A program made the position numbers and the translations under genes. The notes beneath the pieces were generated by a model. It was not told the origin of the DNA, ran no database searches, and was given only the letters and a program-made list of their open reading frames with translations. Positions 1-12,102 of a DNA stretch of 64,000 nt are shown in pieces (the first letter of the stretch is position 1; every line of letters begins with the position of its first letter). Location: the NCBI GenBank assembly GCA_948146395.1, contig OX411543.1:49824517-49888516 (forward strand), read 5' to 3'. Origin of the DNA: Fragum whitleyi. Lineage: Eukaryota; Mollusca; Bivalvia; Cardiida; Cardiidae.

Positions 1-554
1 GTAGACTACGATCAGCCTGCTTGGACATGCAGTCAGAGTCCTATTGTAGGTTATAGTCCATTCGACTTGTAAATGGACCAACCTTTTCACCATTTACATA
101 AAATTACGTATGAATGAAGGCTTTGTATGTGGTAAAATCTTAATTTCTGCTTAATACCTTTTAAAAAAGAATTTTTTGAAAATAAAATAAGTCAAAATAT
201 TTTTTTTGTCTATCTATATATGTTAATATTTTTTGCATTTTCCACTCTTAAACATGAGGGATGATGGGGACTGTTAAAAGTAAAGAAAATATAAACATAT
301 AGTAAAACCATGTGGTTTTAAACTAAACGTTTGACAGAAGAATTGACCATTATTTCTTATTTTGACAAGCTCATTGGCATATCGAAGGTCATATCATCTT
401 AAACTTAAAAATCGCTTGATTTTTACCGTTATAACACTTTTTCTCATGAAATTCCCAATAACGAAGTTGAATATGGGGTTAATCTCAGAATAGATCAAAA
501 CAATCATCAATTTTCTGGTCAAATGGCTGTTGAACAAAGAGAGAATATATTCAG
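1..554. other. AT-rich non-coding stretch
   Basis: No gene or recognisable repeat seen. The short open frames here have no family resemblance or splice-site context. Confidence 0.5.
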
Positions 555-555
555 A

Positions 556-840
556 TTTGATTGATTGATAGATTGATTGAATGGGGTTTAACACCGCTTT
601 CAACATTTTTTTAAGTTATTTCGTGGCAGCTGGAGCACCTAACAATGGTTTCCTGGTTTTTCTCTCACCAGTACAACCACCACATCCTTTCCTAGCCTCC
701 AGCTGCAATCTCACATAGGTCTACAATTATCAACCCATTGGTGAGAGACAAATAGTCAGAAAGAATGAGTGCCTCCGATGGGGATCAACCCGGGACCTCT
801 AGATTGACAGTCCAATGCGCTACAAACTACGCTATTACAA
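556..840 (-). repeat. tRNA-derived SINE, nearly full length
   Basis: Read on the minus strand, the head at the high-coordinate end resembles a tRNA-type RNA polymerase III promoter, with a B-box-like GGTCCCGGGTTGATCCCC. A conserved body follows (ACTATTTGTCTCTCACCAAT, then TTGTTAGGTGCTCCAGCTGC), and the tail is a short ATTCAATCAATC-type repeat. The same body recurs at 30640-30860, 44775-44985 and, in pieces, near 39900, 60678 and 19255, which shows a dispersed short element. Family name not assigned. Confidence 0.75.
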
Positions 841-1477
841 GATTTTCGGCGAAATGTTGGTCCTTATAGAAGTCAAACAGACTATATAATGCCTGCTTTC
901 TACCTTATCATTTTGGCCAAGAATTGGACAAGACTAGTTGAAATTTCATAAAAAATTGACTAATTGTTTATTTAACCAAAATTAGAATTTAGTTGTTTAA
1001 GGGTTGTCCCCATAGGACATTCCTAGATGTATTATTGGAAAGATCTGTATATCAAGGCAAAGATTACACTTAAAGGTTAATACGTGAATTGTATTGTCCA
1101 GAGACAAACTTCTACATTTTTAGGGATCAGCACAAAGTAATTGTAAGTGCCTGTATTATTTAGGCATTCATAATTGTTTTGCATATATCTTTCAATATAT
1201 TCATTCATTTCAAAATCGAGGGGTCAGTGCTACACCATTGTAAGTGCCTATGAATTAATAGGCACTTACAATAGTGTTTCACTTAACCCTCGAAGAACTG
1301 TAGATATATAAGTGGTTATAGCTGTCAAAGGTCAAGATCAACCTTAATTTGGCCCACAATGAATTGTACCTGCACAATTAGTCTTGTTTGAGAGGTAATG
1401 GTGAGCTTTTGTAATCATTGAATGTCTGTTGTCCATCCTGCATCAGCAACAATTTAAGTGTTTACACTCTACCGGCC

Positions 1478-2222
1478 ACAATATGGACCAATCATCATGA
1501 AATTTTAGAATGTTTGTCAGGTCACAAGGATGAACCCAATTAAAAATGGGAATGATGCGTACCATATCATGAGAAAAAGCCTTAATGACAATTTTCTTGT
1601 TCACACACTGAGAGGCCACAAATATGGCCCAATCTTCATGAACTTGGTCAGAATGTTGGCCAGGTCACAAGGATGAACCCCATTGAAAATGAGAAGGATC
1701 CATACCATATCATTGGAAAAGAGGCCTTAATGACAACTTTCTTGTTTACATTCTAAAGGCTACACATATTGTCCAATCTCTTTATGAACTTGGTCAGAAT
1801 GTTTGTCAGGTCACAAGTATTGAAAATATGTCCCTATTGAAAATGTCCCTATTGAAAATGGGATGTGTCTATGCCATATCACAGGAAAAGGGGCCTTAAT
1901 GACAATTTCCTTGTTTCCACTCTAGAGGCCACAAATATGGTCTTATCTTCATGAAACTTGGTCAGAATATTTGTCAGGTCAAAAGGATAAACCCTATTGA
2001 AAATGGAAAGGATCCACGCCATATCACAAGAAAAGGGGCCTTTATGACAACTTTCTTGTTTATTTTCTAGAAGCTTCAAAATATGGTCCAAACATGAAAC
2101 TTGGTCAGAATGTTTGTCAGGTCACAGGGATGAACCCAATTAATAATTGAAATGATCCATGCCATATCACAGGAAAAGGGGCCTTGATGACAATTTCCTT
2201 GTTTACACTCTACACTCATCCT
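1478..2222 (-). repeat. Type A tandem array (about 145-bp units), minus orientation
   Basis: About five diverged copies of a unit containing, on this strand, GGCCACAAATATGGTC, AACTTGGTCAGAATGTTTG, TCACAAGGATGAACCC and AAAAGGGGCCTTAATGACAA. The same unit in reverse orientation builds the arrays at 6065, 24918 and 26363. Probably the eroded interior of the element whose 5' end is near 5285. Confidence 0.8.
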
Positions 2223-2224
2223 CA

Positions 2225-3955
2225 TGAGAATTGGGATTTTAGTTACGCTGCATTTTAAACGCCTAAAATATTTTATTTTATGTGATCTTAGTTTATGCAC
2301 ACTAAGAAAATGATTGTGGTTGATGTTTCGGAGACAAGAGATATGTATATATGTGCATTCTGTAATATTTGATACTGTCACTTTTTCTTTTGATGACTTT
2401 TGCTAGTACATTAAGCTCAGATGCCTGTTTCCAGAACAAAGATAATCTTTCAAACAGATCGTACGCATATCCTTTACCTCTAGAAAACACACTGCGCACA
2501 GTGCCGGCCAATATCAATAATTATTGAGCCAAAACCTGGTGTCGCTGAAAAAAGCAAAAATGAAGTAATCTTCAATTCCGAGACTTTCAAGGGGCTAATT
2601 TGATGGAATAAAGCCCAAAAATTGAACAATTTCTCTACCTAAGTATGCTGAATTTATGCTTAAAAAAATGAAGTGTTTTAATTATAATAAAGAAACTTAC
2701 ACAGAATTCCTTAAACCAGTTCATTCAGACAAGGGGTCTTCTTGCAATAAACTAACATAATCTTCGATACAACATTTTTCAGTAAGTTCCACTACAAAAT
2801 CATAACATATGAGAGCATCAAAGCCTGTAACATAACCAGTATAAACATTCATCACTGAAAATTGTTGTATACAACTTCAGTGTGTTAATTATGTTGTAAA
2901 GCGGTGTGTTTTGTAATCATCGAGACGATAATATTCGATACCAAATTTTAATGCCTACGTAAAACTTCAACGAAACAAATTAATAGACCAGATATCCATT
3001 CCTATGGTACCAAAAAATATATAACAACATTATGATTTCTATGATGGGTAAACCTAATTCCCTACCTTGAAATGCTGCAAGAATAACTTTTTGTAACCTT
3101 CAAGACAGTGTCAATATATTTCATTGCAATTGGTATTTTACGGTGGTACAGTAATTTTTTGTTTTAAATCATATGATGCTGAAAAAGATGACAAATCTTT
3201 GTGAGTTGGTCAACCCTGTTTTGTGATGTGCATAAGTATTCAACCGTAGATATCTAAATTTGTGTTTTATATTTAAAGAAATTTTGATGTTCAAAGGTAA
3301 CTTGCAATTGTTTTTTATATTCAGATTTTCTCACCTTTTTGAAAGGGACTAGGTACCTAAAACCATTTCTTTCAAATCGTCAGATAATTTTTCAACCAAG
3401 CATGGTTTTATAAACAATTTAACAGTTTTTTGGGCTATGGGTCATCATTTAATCTTGACTTGATAAATTATGAGTAATCTTCGACACAATATACCTATTC
3501 AAGAATTCAAACAGAAAATCAAAATTTTTGCAATGAAAAAGAAGGTAAATTCATTATTTTCATTTGATATGTATTCCAGTTTTCGACATACTTAAACTTC
3601 AGAATGTTATCGTGCACTTTAAAAATCAAAGTTAAAGTTGGTGTAAAATGAAAAATCTATCTTTGAAAAGGTCTGTCCCCGACATACAATCTTATATGGG
3701 AAAAATACCCATTTTCTGAAAGTGAATAGAACTACAAAACATATCTGGTTTGAAAGATAATCAAAGCAAAGAAAAACAATTCTTTTAAAGTTATTTACTT
3801 TGATATTACTGCGGCAAGGGTACAAGTAGCGAATATTACTTGATGAAAAACTCCAAAATAAGATAGTAACGCGCCTCTTAATAACTTTTTTTCCTCTTGG
3901 ATGTAGTATAAAAATTTTCACATAATTATAGGTTGATGTTTTACTTCATCTGATT
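2225..3955. other. Non-coding stretch, no repeat recognised
   Basis: AT-rich sequence without convincing exons. Several 60-100-residue open frames are present, but none resembles a known family. Confidence 0.4.
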
Positions 3956-3961
3956 AAAGAA

Positions 3962-4862
3962 CAAGAGGGCCTGTATGGTTCCACTGGCTTTAACATCTTT
4001 AGACTTACATTAAATGAAGCTTTCTTTGAATGAAAACAACACTTTGGAATCTCTTAAGACCTATTTTATAATAACTAACTGGGTATGGCCCACATTAGAC
4101 CAAAATTCTCAAGTTTCATTTAAATCGGCCAATTGTTCATCAGGAGATGTAGTTCAAAGATTTTGGGCTCAAAATAAGCCTCACCCTGCAACGCATATAT
4201 TTATGGGGCAATCAAAATTTCTAGAACAACCTGAAAAGAGGGTCACCTAAGGAACATTCTGATTAAGTTTCATTGAAATTGACCCAATGGTTCAGGAAGA
4301 GATGTTATTCCAAGATTTGGGGCTCAAAATAAGCCCCACCCTGCCACGCCCATTTTGGGGGGCCAATCAAAATTTCAGGAAGAGTTTTTGATAAGGGTCA
4401 TCCCAGTAACATTCTGGTAAAGTTTGGTTGAAATCGGCCCAGTGGTTCAGGAGGGGATGTCGTTCAAAGATTTCGGGTTCAAAATAAGCCACGCCCATAT
4501 TTGGGGGTGAATCAAAATTTCTTGAATAATTGAAGTAAAAGGTCACCCAAGAGACATCCATGCCAAGTTTCATTGAAATTTGCCAGCTTGTTTGGGAGAA
4601 GATTTTTAAAGATTTCAAAGTGAAAATATGCCATGCCCTGCCACGCCAATATTTGGCGGTCAATCAAAATTTCTTTAACAATTTTAGAAGAGGGTCACCC
4701 AAGGAACATTTCTACAAAGTTTCATGAAAATCTGCCCATTGGTTTGGGAGGAGAAGATGTTTAGAGAAAAAGTTTACGCAAACACGGATGGATGGACGGA
4801 TGCACGCACAACAGTCACACCGCCATGACAATAGCTCACTGGCCTTCGTCCATTGGAGGGGT
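3962..4862 (+). mobile_element. Type B tandem-array element
   Basis: Begins ACAAGAGGGCCTGTATGGTT followed by CCACTGGC and ends near CTGGCCTTCGTCCATTGGAG, so the terminal CCACTGGC is repeated in inverted form. The interior holds about four units containing GTCACCCAAGGAACATTC, AAGTTTCATTGAAAT and AAAATAAGCC. A GGATGGACGGATGCACGC stretch lies just before the 3' end. Other type B copies: 14951, 28166 and 31545. Non-autonomous: no transposase frame is seen. Confidence 0.75.
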
Positions 4863-4904
4863 ACTATGATTTTCATTTTTTGATCTTTTAGAACCCCAAA
4901 ATCC

Positions 4905-5285
4905 AAATTCTCGAGAATGACTGTCTTGAGGCCACAAATATGGTCCAATCATCAGGTCACAAGGATGAACCCTATTTAAAATGTGAAGGAATTGTGCCAT
5001 ATCACGGGAATATGAGACTTAATGACAATTTTCTTGTTAACACTCTAGAGGCCACAAATATGGTCCAATCTTGATGAAACTTGGTCAGCACGTTCATCGG
5101 GTCACAAGGATTGAATCCTATTGAAATCATGGGAAAAGGGGCCTTTATCACAATTTTTGTTTACACTCGGCCACAATTCATGAATATGCAATTATGATTT
5201 TATCGGGAAAATTTGATAATTATCAATTAAGACAAAGTGAAATAAAGGAAGGTGAGCAATATAGGACCATCATGGTCCTCCTGTT
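4905..5285 (-). mobile_element. 5' end and first units of a minus-strand type A element
   Basis: On the minus strand it starts with the hairpin GGACCATGATGGTCC and then TATATTGCTCACC, followed by type A units (GAGGCCACAAATATGGTCC in plus view). With the units at 1478-2222 it is the remnant of a long element into which the type B element at 3962 appears to have inserted. A poly-T run lies at about 5284-5304. Confidence 0.65.
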
Positions 5286-5449
5286 TTTTTTTTTTTTTTT
5301 TTTTCAGGATGGTTGTTTGATACACGAATATGGAAATCAGAAGTGAAATAAAGTTAATCTTACCTAAATGTAAATCTTTAGATTTTTGAAAATTGTTGCT
5401 TTATACCACTTTTCAATTTTTAGCTTAATGTACCACTTTTCAATTTTTA

Positions 5450-7372
5450 GCTTAATGTAAAGTTTTTGTCATAAATGAGTGACATTCACAAAATGACCTT
5501 GACCTATGACTTTGACTTTGTTTTGCACGGAAAGGTAACAAGCAATTCACAGGTGAAATGATTATGTCTTGCAGTACTTCAACATGTGATAAATGTATTA
5601 AGTTTTAAAGTTATTGAAAGAAAACTAAAGGAGAAGTTTGTGACAAAAACTACTAGTTTATATGAATGAAAAGAAAAACTAGAACATGGTAACAATTAGG
5701 AAAAAAATGTCTAAGTTCAAGGGCAGATAATTCTTGAACAAGGGAGAACTGAAACTTGTAATTTGCATCTTGCAAAACTTCAACTTGTGATCAATGTTTG
5801 TATAAAGTTTCATTACTATTGATTGAAAACTGAAGGAGGAGTTTGCGACACAAAATTATCTGTACATAGAAACAAATAGGATTAAAAATGTTTAAGTTCA
5901 AGGGCAGATGATTCATGAACCAGGGGTAGTCGAGACTTGAAATTTGCATCTTGCAAAACTTCAACTTGTGATTAATGTTTGCATTAAGTTTCGTTACGAT
6001 TAAATGTAAACTGAAGGCAGAGATTGCAACACAAAATTATACGTACATGGTAACAAAAAGAAAACAAGAGGAACATGATGGTCCTATATTGCTCATCTGT
6101 GTATCTTTGTCTAAATTAACTATTATCAAATTTTCCAACAAGTCGTAATTGCTGAATATTGTCATCAAGGCCCCTTATCCCATGATATGGCATGGATCCT
6201 TCATGAAGATTGGACCATATTTGTGGCCTCTATAGCATAAACAAGAAAATTGGCATTAAGGCTCCTTTTCCCTTGATATGACACAGATCCTTCAAATTTT
6301 CAATTGGGTTCATCCTTGTGACTTGACAAATTTTCTGACCAAATTTCATGAATACTGGACCAGGTTTGTGGCCTCTAAAGCTTAAACAAGAAAATTGTCA
6401 TTAATGCCCCTTTTCCCATGATATGACACAGATCCTTCCCATTTTCTATAGAATTCATCGTTGTGACTTGACAAATATTCTGACCAAGTTTCGTGAAGAT
6501 TGGACCATATTTGAGGCTTCTAGAGCTTAAACAAGAAAATTGTCATTAAGGTTCCTCTTCCCATGATATGACACAGATCAATCCCATTTTCATTAGGATT
6601 CATCCTTGTGACTTGACAAATATTCTGACCAAGTTTCATGAAGATTGGACCATATTTGAGGCTTCTAGAGCTTAAACAAGAAAATTGTCTTTAAGTCTCC
6701 TTTTCCCGTGATATGGCACGGATCCTTCCCATTCTCCATAGGGTCCATCCTTGTGACCTTGCCAACATTCTGACCAAGTTTCATGAAGATTGGACCATAT
6801 TGAGGCCTCTAGCGCATAAACAAGAAAATTGTCATTAAGGCCCCTTTTCCCATGATATTACAAGTATCCTTCCCAATTTCAATAGGGTTCATTCTTGTGA
6901 CCTTGCAAACATTCTGACCAAGTTCGTTGATGATTGGTTCATATTTGTGGCCTCTAGAGTGTAAACAGTTGACAACTGATGAGGCATGACGGACGATGAT
7001 GATTGGTTCATATTTGTGGCCGTAAACAGTTGACAACTGACGACGCATGAGGGACCACAGACAACAGATGACACACAACAGACATTCAATGATCACAAAA
7101 ATTATCTAAAAATGTCTGTGTTCAAGGGCAGAAAATTCATGAACCAGAGAGAGTTGAGACATGAAATTTGCGTCTTTCAAAACTTCAACTTGTGATCAAT
7201 GTTTGCATAAAGTTTCATTACTTTTGATGGAAAACTGAAGGAGGAGTTTGGGACATAATATTTGTAGTATTATGTCCACAGACGGATGGACAGACAGATG
7301 GACAGACAGGTTGATTCCAGTATACCCTGAAAAACATTTGTTTTGCAGGGGTATAATAAATTTTTGTCCTAA
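5450..7372 (+). repeat. Type F tandem array, split by a type A insertion
   Basis: Units containing AAGTTCAAGGGCAGATAATTC, CTTGCAAAACTTCAACTTG and AACTGAAGGAGGAGTTTG occur at about 5640-6060 and resume at about 7095-7260. A GGACAGACAGATGGACAGAC stretch and the end GCAGGGGTATAATAAA follow. The intervening 6065-7085 is a type A element. Open frames here are repeat translations. Confidence 0.7.
6065..7085 (+). mobile_element. Type A element with truncated 3' end
   Basis: Starts CAAGAGGAACATGATGGTCC, a 5' hairpin variant, then TATATTGCTCA. At least five units follow, spaced about 145 bp (GCATAAACAAGAAAATTG-like landmark near 6232, 6380, 6526, 6672 and 6814). The end reads ATTCAATGATCACAAAA but lacks the TGAGCAC...GTGCTCA hairpin that follows in the complete copies ending at 30375 and 30625, so the last tens of bases are lost. 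Confidence 0.8.
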
Positions 7373-7479
7373 GCACAACTAGACATCCTACAGAGTCGTT
7401 CTGGCAAGTTTCCATTCATTCATTTTCAAAATGTAGGAGAAAGTGAGCTCACAGGAAATTTTGTTTTTCATTCATTTCA

Positions 7480-7852
7480 AGATACAATGGGCAGATAATT
7501 CAAGATAACTCAAGAATGACTAGCGTGATTTGATTTCCAAAGGTCCTTTGCCCAACTAGACATTATAGGGAGTAATTGTGCCAAGTTTCAGCTCATTTCC
7601 ATTGATAGTTTAGGAGGAGTTTCGCACACGATAAACAGTAATTTTTGTTCAATTCAAAGGCAGATAATTCAAAATTACTCAAGAATTTCAAAGGCCTTAT
7701 GCACAACATAGGGAGTGATTGTGCCAAGTTTCAGCTCATTCCCATTGAAAGCTTAGGAGAAGTTGCACACACACAAAAAAATTCCTAGCAGATGGACAGA
7801 CAGATGGACGGATGACCGGGGCCACAACATAAATCAACCCATTGGGTAAATA
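7480..7852 (+). repeat. Type G tandem array, two to three units
   Basis: Two diverged units with GGCAGATAATTCAA, GTGCCAAGTTTCAGCTCATT and TAGGAG. They are followed by GATGGACAGACAGATGGACG and the end CATTGGGTAAATAAAAATT. The plan (array, GGAC-type stretch, A-rich end) matches the other families. Confidence 0.6.
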
Positions 7853-7962
7853 AAAATTAACCTTGGAAAATGACCTCTAGCTTGACTTCAGACAGCTGTA
7901 AGACTTCAGACATGTAAAAGTTTGCACCCAGAAAATCGAGAACAGGCCTCGGATTTACCATA

Positions 7963-8033
7963 ATGGCTCAGCGTGAAACAGTTTAACTCCCTATATATTT
8001 ATAGTGAGTTATAACCGTTTTGTGCTGAGCCAT
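7963..8033. repeat. 71-bp imperfect palindrome (MITE-like hairpin)
   Basis: Arms begin ATGGCTCAGC and end GCTGAGCCAT, with inner complementary blocks AACTCCCTATA and TATAGTGAGTT. A related hairpin lies at 8236-8309. Confidence 0.7.
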
Positions 8034-8235
8034 CTATATGCGCACTTCCAGACTAGCAGTAAGGCCAGTTTTGATGCCTGTGTTAGACATTTCCAACAAA
8101 TTGAAATGTTTTAAGAATTACACCCTATTCTATGAATGGTCCAGCTAAAAATAATATAACCACACAATTTTTTAATCTATCAATATAGGGGGAACTCTCT
8201 CTACAAAAATCTTGGGTAGACAGTAGACACCACAT

Positions 8236-8309
8236 CGATGGCTTTAGAGAAAAGGTTGTAACGCCCTATAAACATATAGGGGGTCACAACTGTTTCTGCC
8301 GAGCCATCG
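8236..8309. repeat. Second, related 74-bp hairpin
   Basis: Arms CGATGGCTT and GAGCCATCG, inner GCCCTATA and TATAGGGGG. The shared terminal GATGGCT and central CCCTATA blocks indicate the same small inverted-repeat family as 7963-8033. Confidence 0.65.
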
Positions 8310-8434
8310 AATTATGGACAAATGGACAATACCAAACAATTTTCCTCCACTTTTTTAATATAGCATGACAATTAAAGACATAAAGTCATGTGAACAAGGG
8401 ATATAGTAACAAGCTTTTATCATTTAAAAGATTA

Positions 8435-8440
8435 TTTATT
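8435..8440 (-). terminator. Polyadenylation signal AATAAA
   Basis: TTTATT on the plus strand, about 65 bases past the stop codon of the lysine-rich terminal exon. Position and orientation fit its 3' end. Confidence 0.55.
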
Positions 8441-8502
8441 TAAACAACCTTAAGCTTAATAATTGCACTTATGAACAGTACTATTAAAAAGTTAGTAAGC
8501 CT

Positions 8503-9325
8503 TTAGTCAGAGTCATCATCAAATTTGGTGGAGCGTGAATGACCTGTGTCTATATGTATGATTGGCACACCCTTTGCTATACCTCTGTCAACTGCATTTC
8601 TGAACTCTTTCTTATATTTCTCCTTCACAGTCGATACAGCTTTTATCTGGTCATCTGATTTTTCTACATCATCAGCTGCCAGTAAACTTAACCTTATTAG
8701 CTTTTTCTGAAAGCCATTTAGGGTTGATATTTTATCAGGTTTATCTCCAAGTAATCTATAAAGGAGTTCATCATTTTCTGTGTCTTTTTCTGTAACTTCA
8801 TTTGACTTTTGGTTTTCTTTAAGGTCATCTACATTTATGATTTTCATATCTTTCTTCTTTTTCTTCTTTATCTTATCTTTATTTTTCTTTGGCTTTTCAT
8901 TGATTTGGGATTCTACTGTACTGCCAACTGTTTCGTGTTTAAATTCATCTTTCCCCATTTTACTTTTCTTCTTCAATGTGATTTCTTGACCATTCTGCTG
9001 TTCTGTTTCATTTTCTATTTCCTTTATTTCTTCATCATGGTCAGTTATTTTCTCATTCATTACAGTAGTACTTTCCTCCTCTTTAACTTGCTTTTTCTTC
9101 TTCTTTTTAAGTCCTTTTTGTTTCAAGTTTTCTGTGCCAACATTTGTTTCTTGTTCAAAATTCCCATTTAATATTTCATTAGAACTCTGTTCTTGCTGTT
9201 TTTTCAATACTTGGTCTTTCTTCTGTTTTTTCTTCTTCAATCCAACTCTTTGTTCTACACGATCAAGTGGATCAGTGTCCAATTTTCTTTTCAGCTTGTC
9301 CTTCATAATTTCTGTATTATGAGCT
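8503..9325 (-). CDS. Lysine-rich, probably nucleolar protein, terminal exon
   Basis: An open frame of 267 codons from the Met at 9306 to a TAG/TAA-type stop at 8503; the frame is open upstream to a good acceptor (ATATATTTTCAG) at 9325, so the Met may be internal. The product is very basic and charged, with many KKKK runs alternating with acidic stretches over residues 20-175. A less biased C-terminal part (about 180-267) contains LLYRLLGDKPDKISTLNGF, KKEFRNAVDRGIAKG and an acidic end FDDDSD. Such composition is common in nucleolar ribosome-biogenesis factors. The start AH..(9 residues)..KLKRKL faintly recalls the AHK...KLARLE segment of GPATCH4, but no G-patch exon was found, so I leave it unnamed. 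A polyadenylation signal follows at 8435. The upstream intron is filled by the type A element at 9403. Confidence 0.65.
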
Positions 9326-9402
9326 CTGAAAATATATAGAGAATATTGAATGAATGGTCATTGAATACCAAATTTATTAAACAAGTCATCTATAAACAGA
9401 TA

Positions 9403-11544
9403 CAAGAGGACCATGATGGTCCTGGATCCCTCACCCGCGTCTCTTTGACCCCTAGGACATCACATTAATTCAATAGGCAAATGTCAAAATGGAGATAATT
9501 TCTACATAAGTTTAAAAGCAAGACACATATGCCTTTTCACTCTTTGATTCTCTGTAAAACAGGATGCACCCAGGTGGAGCCCAAATGTGACCCCAGCATC
9601 TTGATATGAACAATCTTGGTGAGGTCCACTAGATTATGCTACAAACTAAATATGAAAGATGTCTGCCTTCTGGTTTCAGAGAAGAAGATTTTTGAAAGTT
9701 TGCCTAATTTCACCCATCGTGCTCAGATGAGCTAAAAGGGATGCGACCAGGTGGATCCCAAATATAACTCCAGGGACTTGATATGAACAAACATGGTAAG
9801 ATCCCACTAGATTATTCTACATACCAAATATGAAAGCTGTGCGCCCTCTGATTTCGGAAAAGAAGATTTTAAAAGATTTTTGCTCTATGATTCTTTGTTA
9901 CAAGAGGACCGTGATGGTCTTAGATCACTCACCGGAGTCTCTTTGAACCCTGGGACATCACATAAATTAAATAGGCAGATGTCAACAAAGAGATAATTTC
10001 TACATACGATCAATACCATGGAATATTTTCTGCCAAGAGCAAGAAGGATATGCCTTTTGCTCTTTGATTCTATGTAAAAAGGGGTGCACCTGATTAGAGC
10101 CCAAATGTGACCCCAGGGTCTTGATATGAACAAACTTGGTAGAGGTCCACTAGATGATGCTACATACTAACTACAAAAGCTGTCTGTCTTCTGGTTGAAG
10201 ATTTTCCTTTTTTTACTCTTCGTGCTCAGATGAGCTAAAAGGGATGCGCCTGTGTGGAGCCCAAATATGACCCCAGGTTCTTGATATGAACAAACTTGGT
10301 AGAGGTCCACTAGATGATTCTACATACCAAATATGAAAGCTGTCTGCTTTCTGGTTTAAGAGAAGATTTTTAAAGATTTTCACATATGTAACAAGAGCAA
10401 CACTGGGCATGGCATTATACGCCCGAAGCTCAGAAATAAATGGGTGATGTTTTGAACTTTTTATTGATCCTTAGGATGTATTTTCTAGCAAACACTTAGT
10501 ATATTGTATTTATTATGATGGTAGTGTTTGTTTTGTTTTTCTATTTGTCTTTGGGAAAATGTGTTCTTGGGCAATTAAAGAACTGTGGATTACTTATGGA
10601 TATCATCGCTTTTCTTCAAGTAATTATGTACCCTAGTACTACTAAAATATTCACAAATTCAATCAGATTGAGATAATGTAATCAAACACCCAAGCAATGA
10701 GTTCTACATACATGTGAAGTTTCAACATCGTAGTCCTTGTATTTTGAAAGTTATGGACCGGACACGAATTTGCAAACTGAATCTAACAAAGGGCAATAAC
10801 TCAAAAATTATAAATGGTAGAGTTAGGGTTATTGCGCTCTGCACATACCAGTTATACCTGTGAAGTTTCAAGACCATTGGCCTTATAGTTTCAAAGCTAT
10901 GGACCAGACATGAATTTGCTAACTGAATCAAACAAAGGGCAATAACTCAAAAATTACAAATGTTAGAGTTGTGGTTCATGCGCTCTGCACAACCTAGCTA
11001 TAAGATCTATACACCTTAGAAGTTTCAAGACCATAGGCCCAATAGTTTGAAAGTTATGGACCGGACAAGAATTTGCTAACAGACGGACAGACAGACAGAC
11101 AGACAGACGGACAGACAGACGATAACATAATACGACCCTTTGGGCGAATAAAAAGGGAAGAGCCCGGGTGGAGCCCAAATATGACCCAAGGGTCTTGATA
11201 TGAACAAACTTGGAAGAGGTCCACTAGATGATGCTACAACCCAAATTTAAAAGCTGCCTGCCTTCTGGTTTCAGACTGAGAGAAGAAGATTTTTGAAGAT
11301 TTTCCTATTTTCACCCTTTATGTTAAGGGTAAAGGGAAAGTTAAGGGTGGATTTCAATTATTTGAACAACTTTGGTAGAGCTTGAACCAAGGAACATCCC
11401 TGCCAAGTTTCATGAAGATTGACCCACTGGTTTAGGAGAAGAAGTATTTGAAGAAATTGTGGACGACACACAACGGAGGACACACTACAGATATTGTACG
11501 ATCACAATAGCTCACATTGAGCACTCCGTGCTCAGGTGAGCTAA
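9403..11544 (+). mobile_element. Type A variant element carrying a type C insertion
   Basis: Starts CAAGAGGACCATGATGGTCC and ends TGAGCACTCCGTGCTCAGG then TGAGCTAA, the complete pair of terminal hairpins. Core units differ from the other type A arrays (GATATGAACAAACTTGGTAG, GGTCCACTAGATGATGC, GGAGCCCAAATATGACCC). A second start-like sequence at 9900 (CAAGAGGACCGTGATGG) suggests another nested or duplicated head. The type C element 10392-11152 interrupts it. Confidence 0.75.
10392..11152 (+). mobile_element. Type C tandem-array element, nested in type A
   Basis: Begins CAAGAGCAACACTGGGC then ATTATACGCCCGAAG and ends ACGACCCTTTGGGCGAATAA, giving short inverted terminal CGCCC/GGGCG blocks. Three units contain AAGGGCAATAACTCAAAAAT and GTGAAGTTTCAAGACCAT. 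A run of GGACAGACAGACAGACAGAC at about 11087-11122 precedes the 3' end. Confidence 0.75.
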
Positions 11545-11682
11545 GAAAAGGTAAAAAAAAGGTTGTACATTTAGAACTCTTGTCGAATAAATCTTAAAAC
11601 CCGTCTCGACACTGACTGTTGCGTGTTGAAAAGTAATGTAAAACCCGATTGCATAAACCACAGATGTCGCTTGACTAGTTAC

Positions 11683-11744
11683 CGTTTCTAATGCAACAAG
11701 GTGTGTGGATGTGTCGTTCATTTTAACTCAATGGATTCTGTAAC
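11683..11744 (-). CDS. Candidate short exon with start codon (MNDTSTHLVALET)
   Basis: Acceptor-like TTTAAATGTAG at 11745, an ATG at 11721 preceded by an in-frame stop, 13 codons, then a donor ACG|GTAACT at 11682. It could be the first coding exon of a minus-strand gene. It leaves in phase 0, whereas the lysine-rich exon at 9325 needs phase 2, so a direct join would give only a short upstream frame. Low confidence. Confidence 0.25.
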
Positions 11745-12102
11745 CTACATTTAAATGAGAGACTTCAGAGATCGCCTGAATATTAGTAGATGTGTACAGT
11801 AAAAACCAAGTTCAAGAGGTCACAACCTAAATAAGCACATATTTCCGGCTAATTACTACAAGTTGCAATAACAAAGGCTTATAGTATCTGTCTCTTCAGT
11901 GTATAGACACAAACTTTGTTTTTGCTGTAAACCCTCGACAAGCTTACGCAGATCATCAATACTCCCAATTAAACATCGAAACCTCATTTAGTGTTTTTAA
12001 AGGGTCATTGTATATATTTTCCCTTGATGAAGAATTTTAGTATCTCATTAATGAAATAAACAGTGATTTTGCGGAGAGAAGTCTGAGAGTTACAAAATTG
12101 TA

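Noticed and set aside
556..840. A functional tRNA gene
   Set aside because: The tRNA-like head is degenerate and continues into a SINE body; no cloverleaf could be drawn.
8780..9322. Phe-rich plus-strand open frames over the lysine-rich gene
   Set aside because: Antisense shadows of the AAG/AAA-rich coding exon.
11683..11744. Joining the MNDTSTHLVALET exon to the lysine-rich exon
   Set aside because: Phases do not match; a direct join stops after two more codons.
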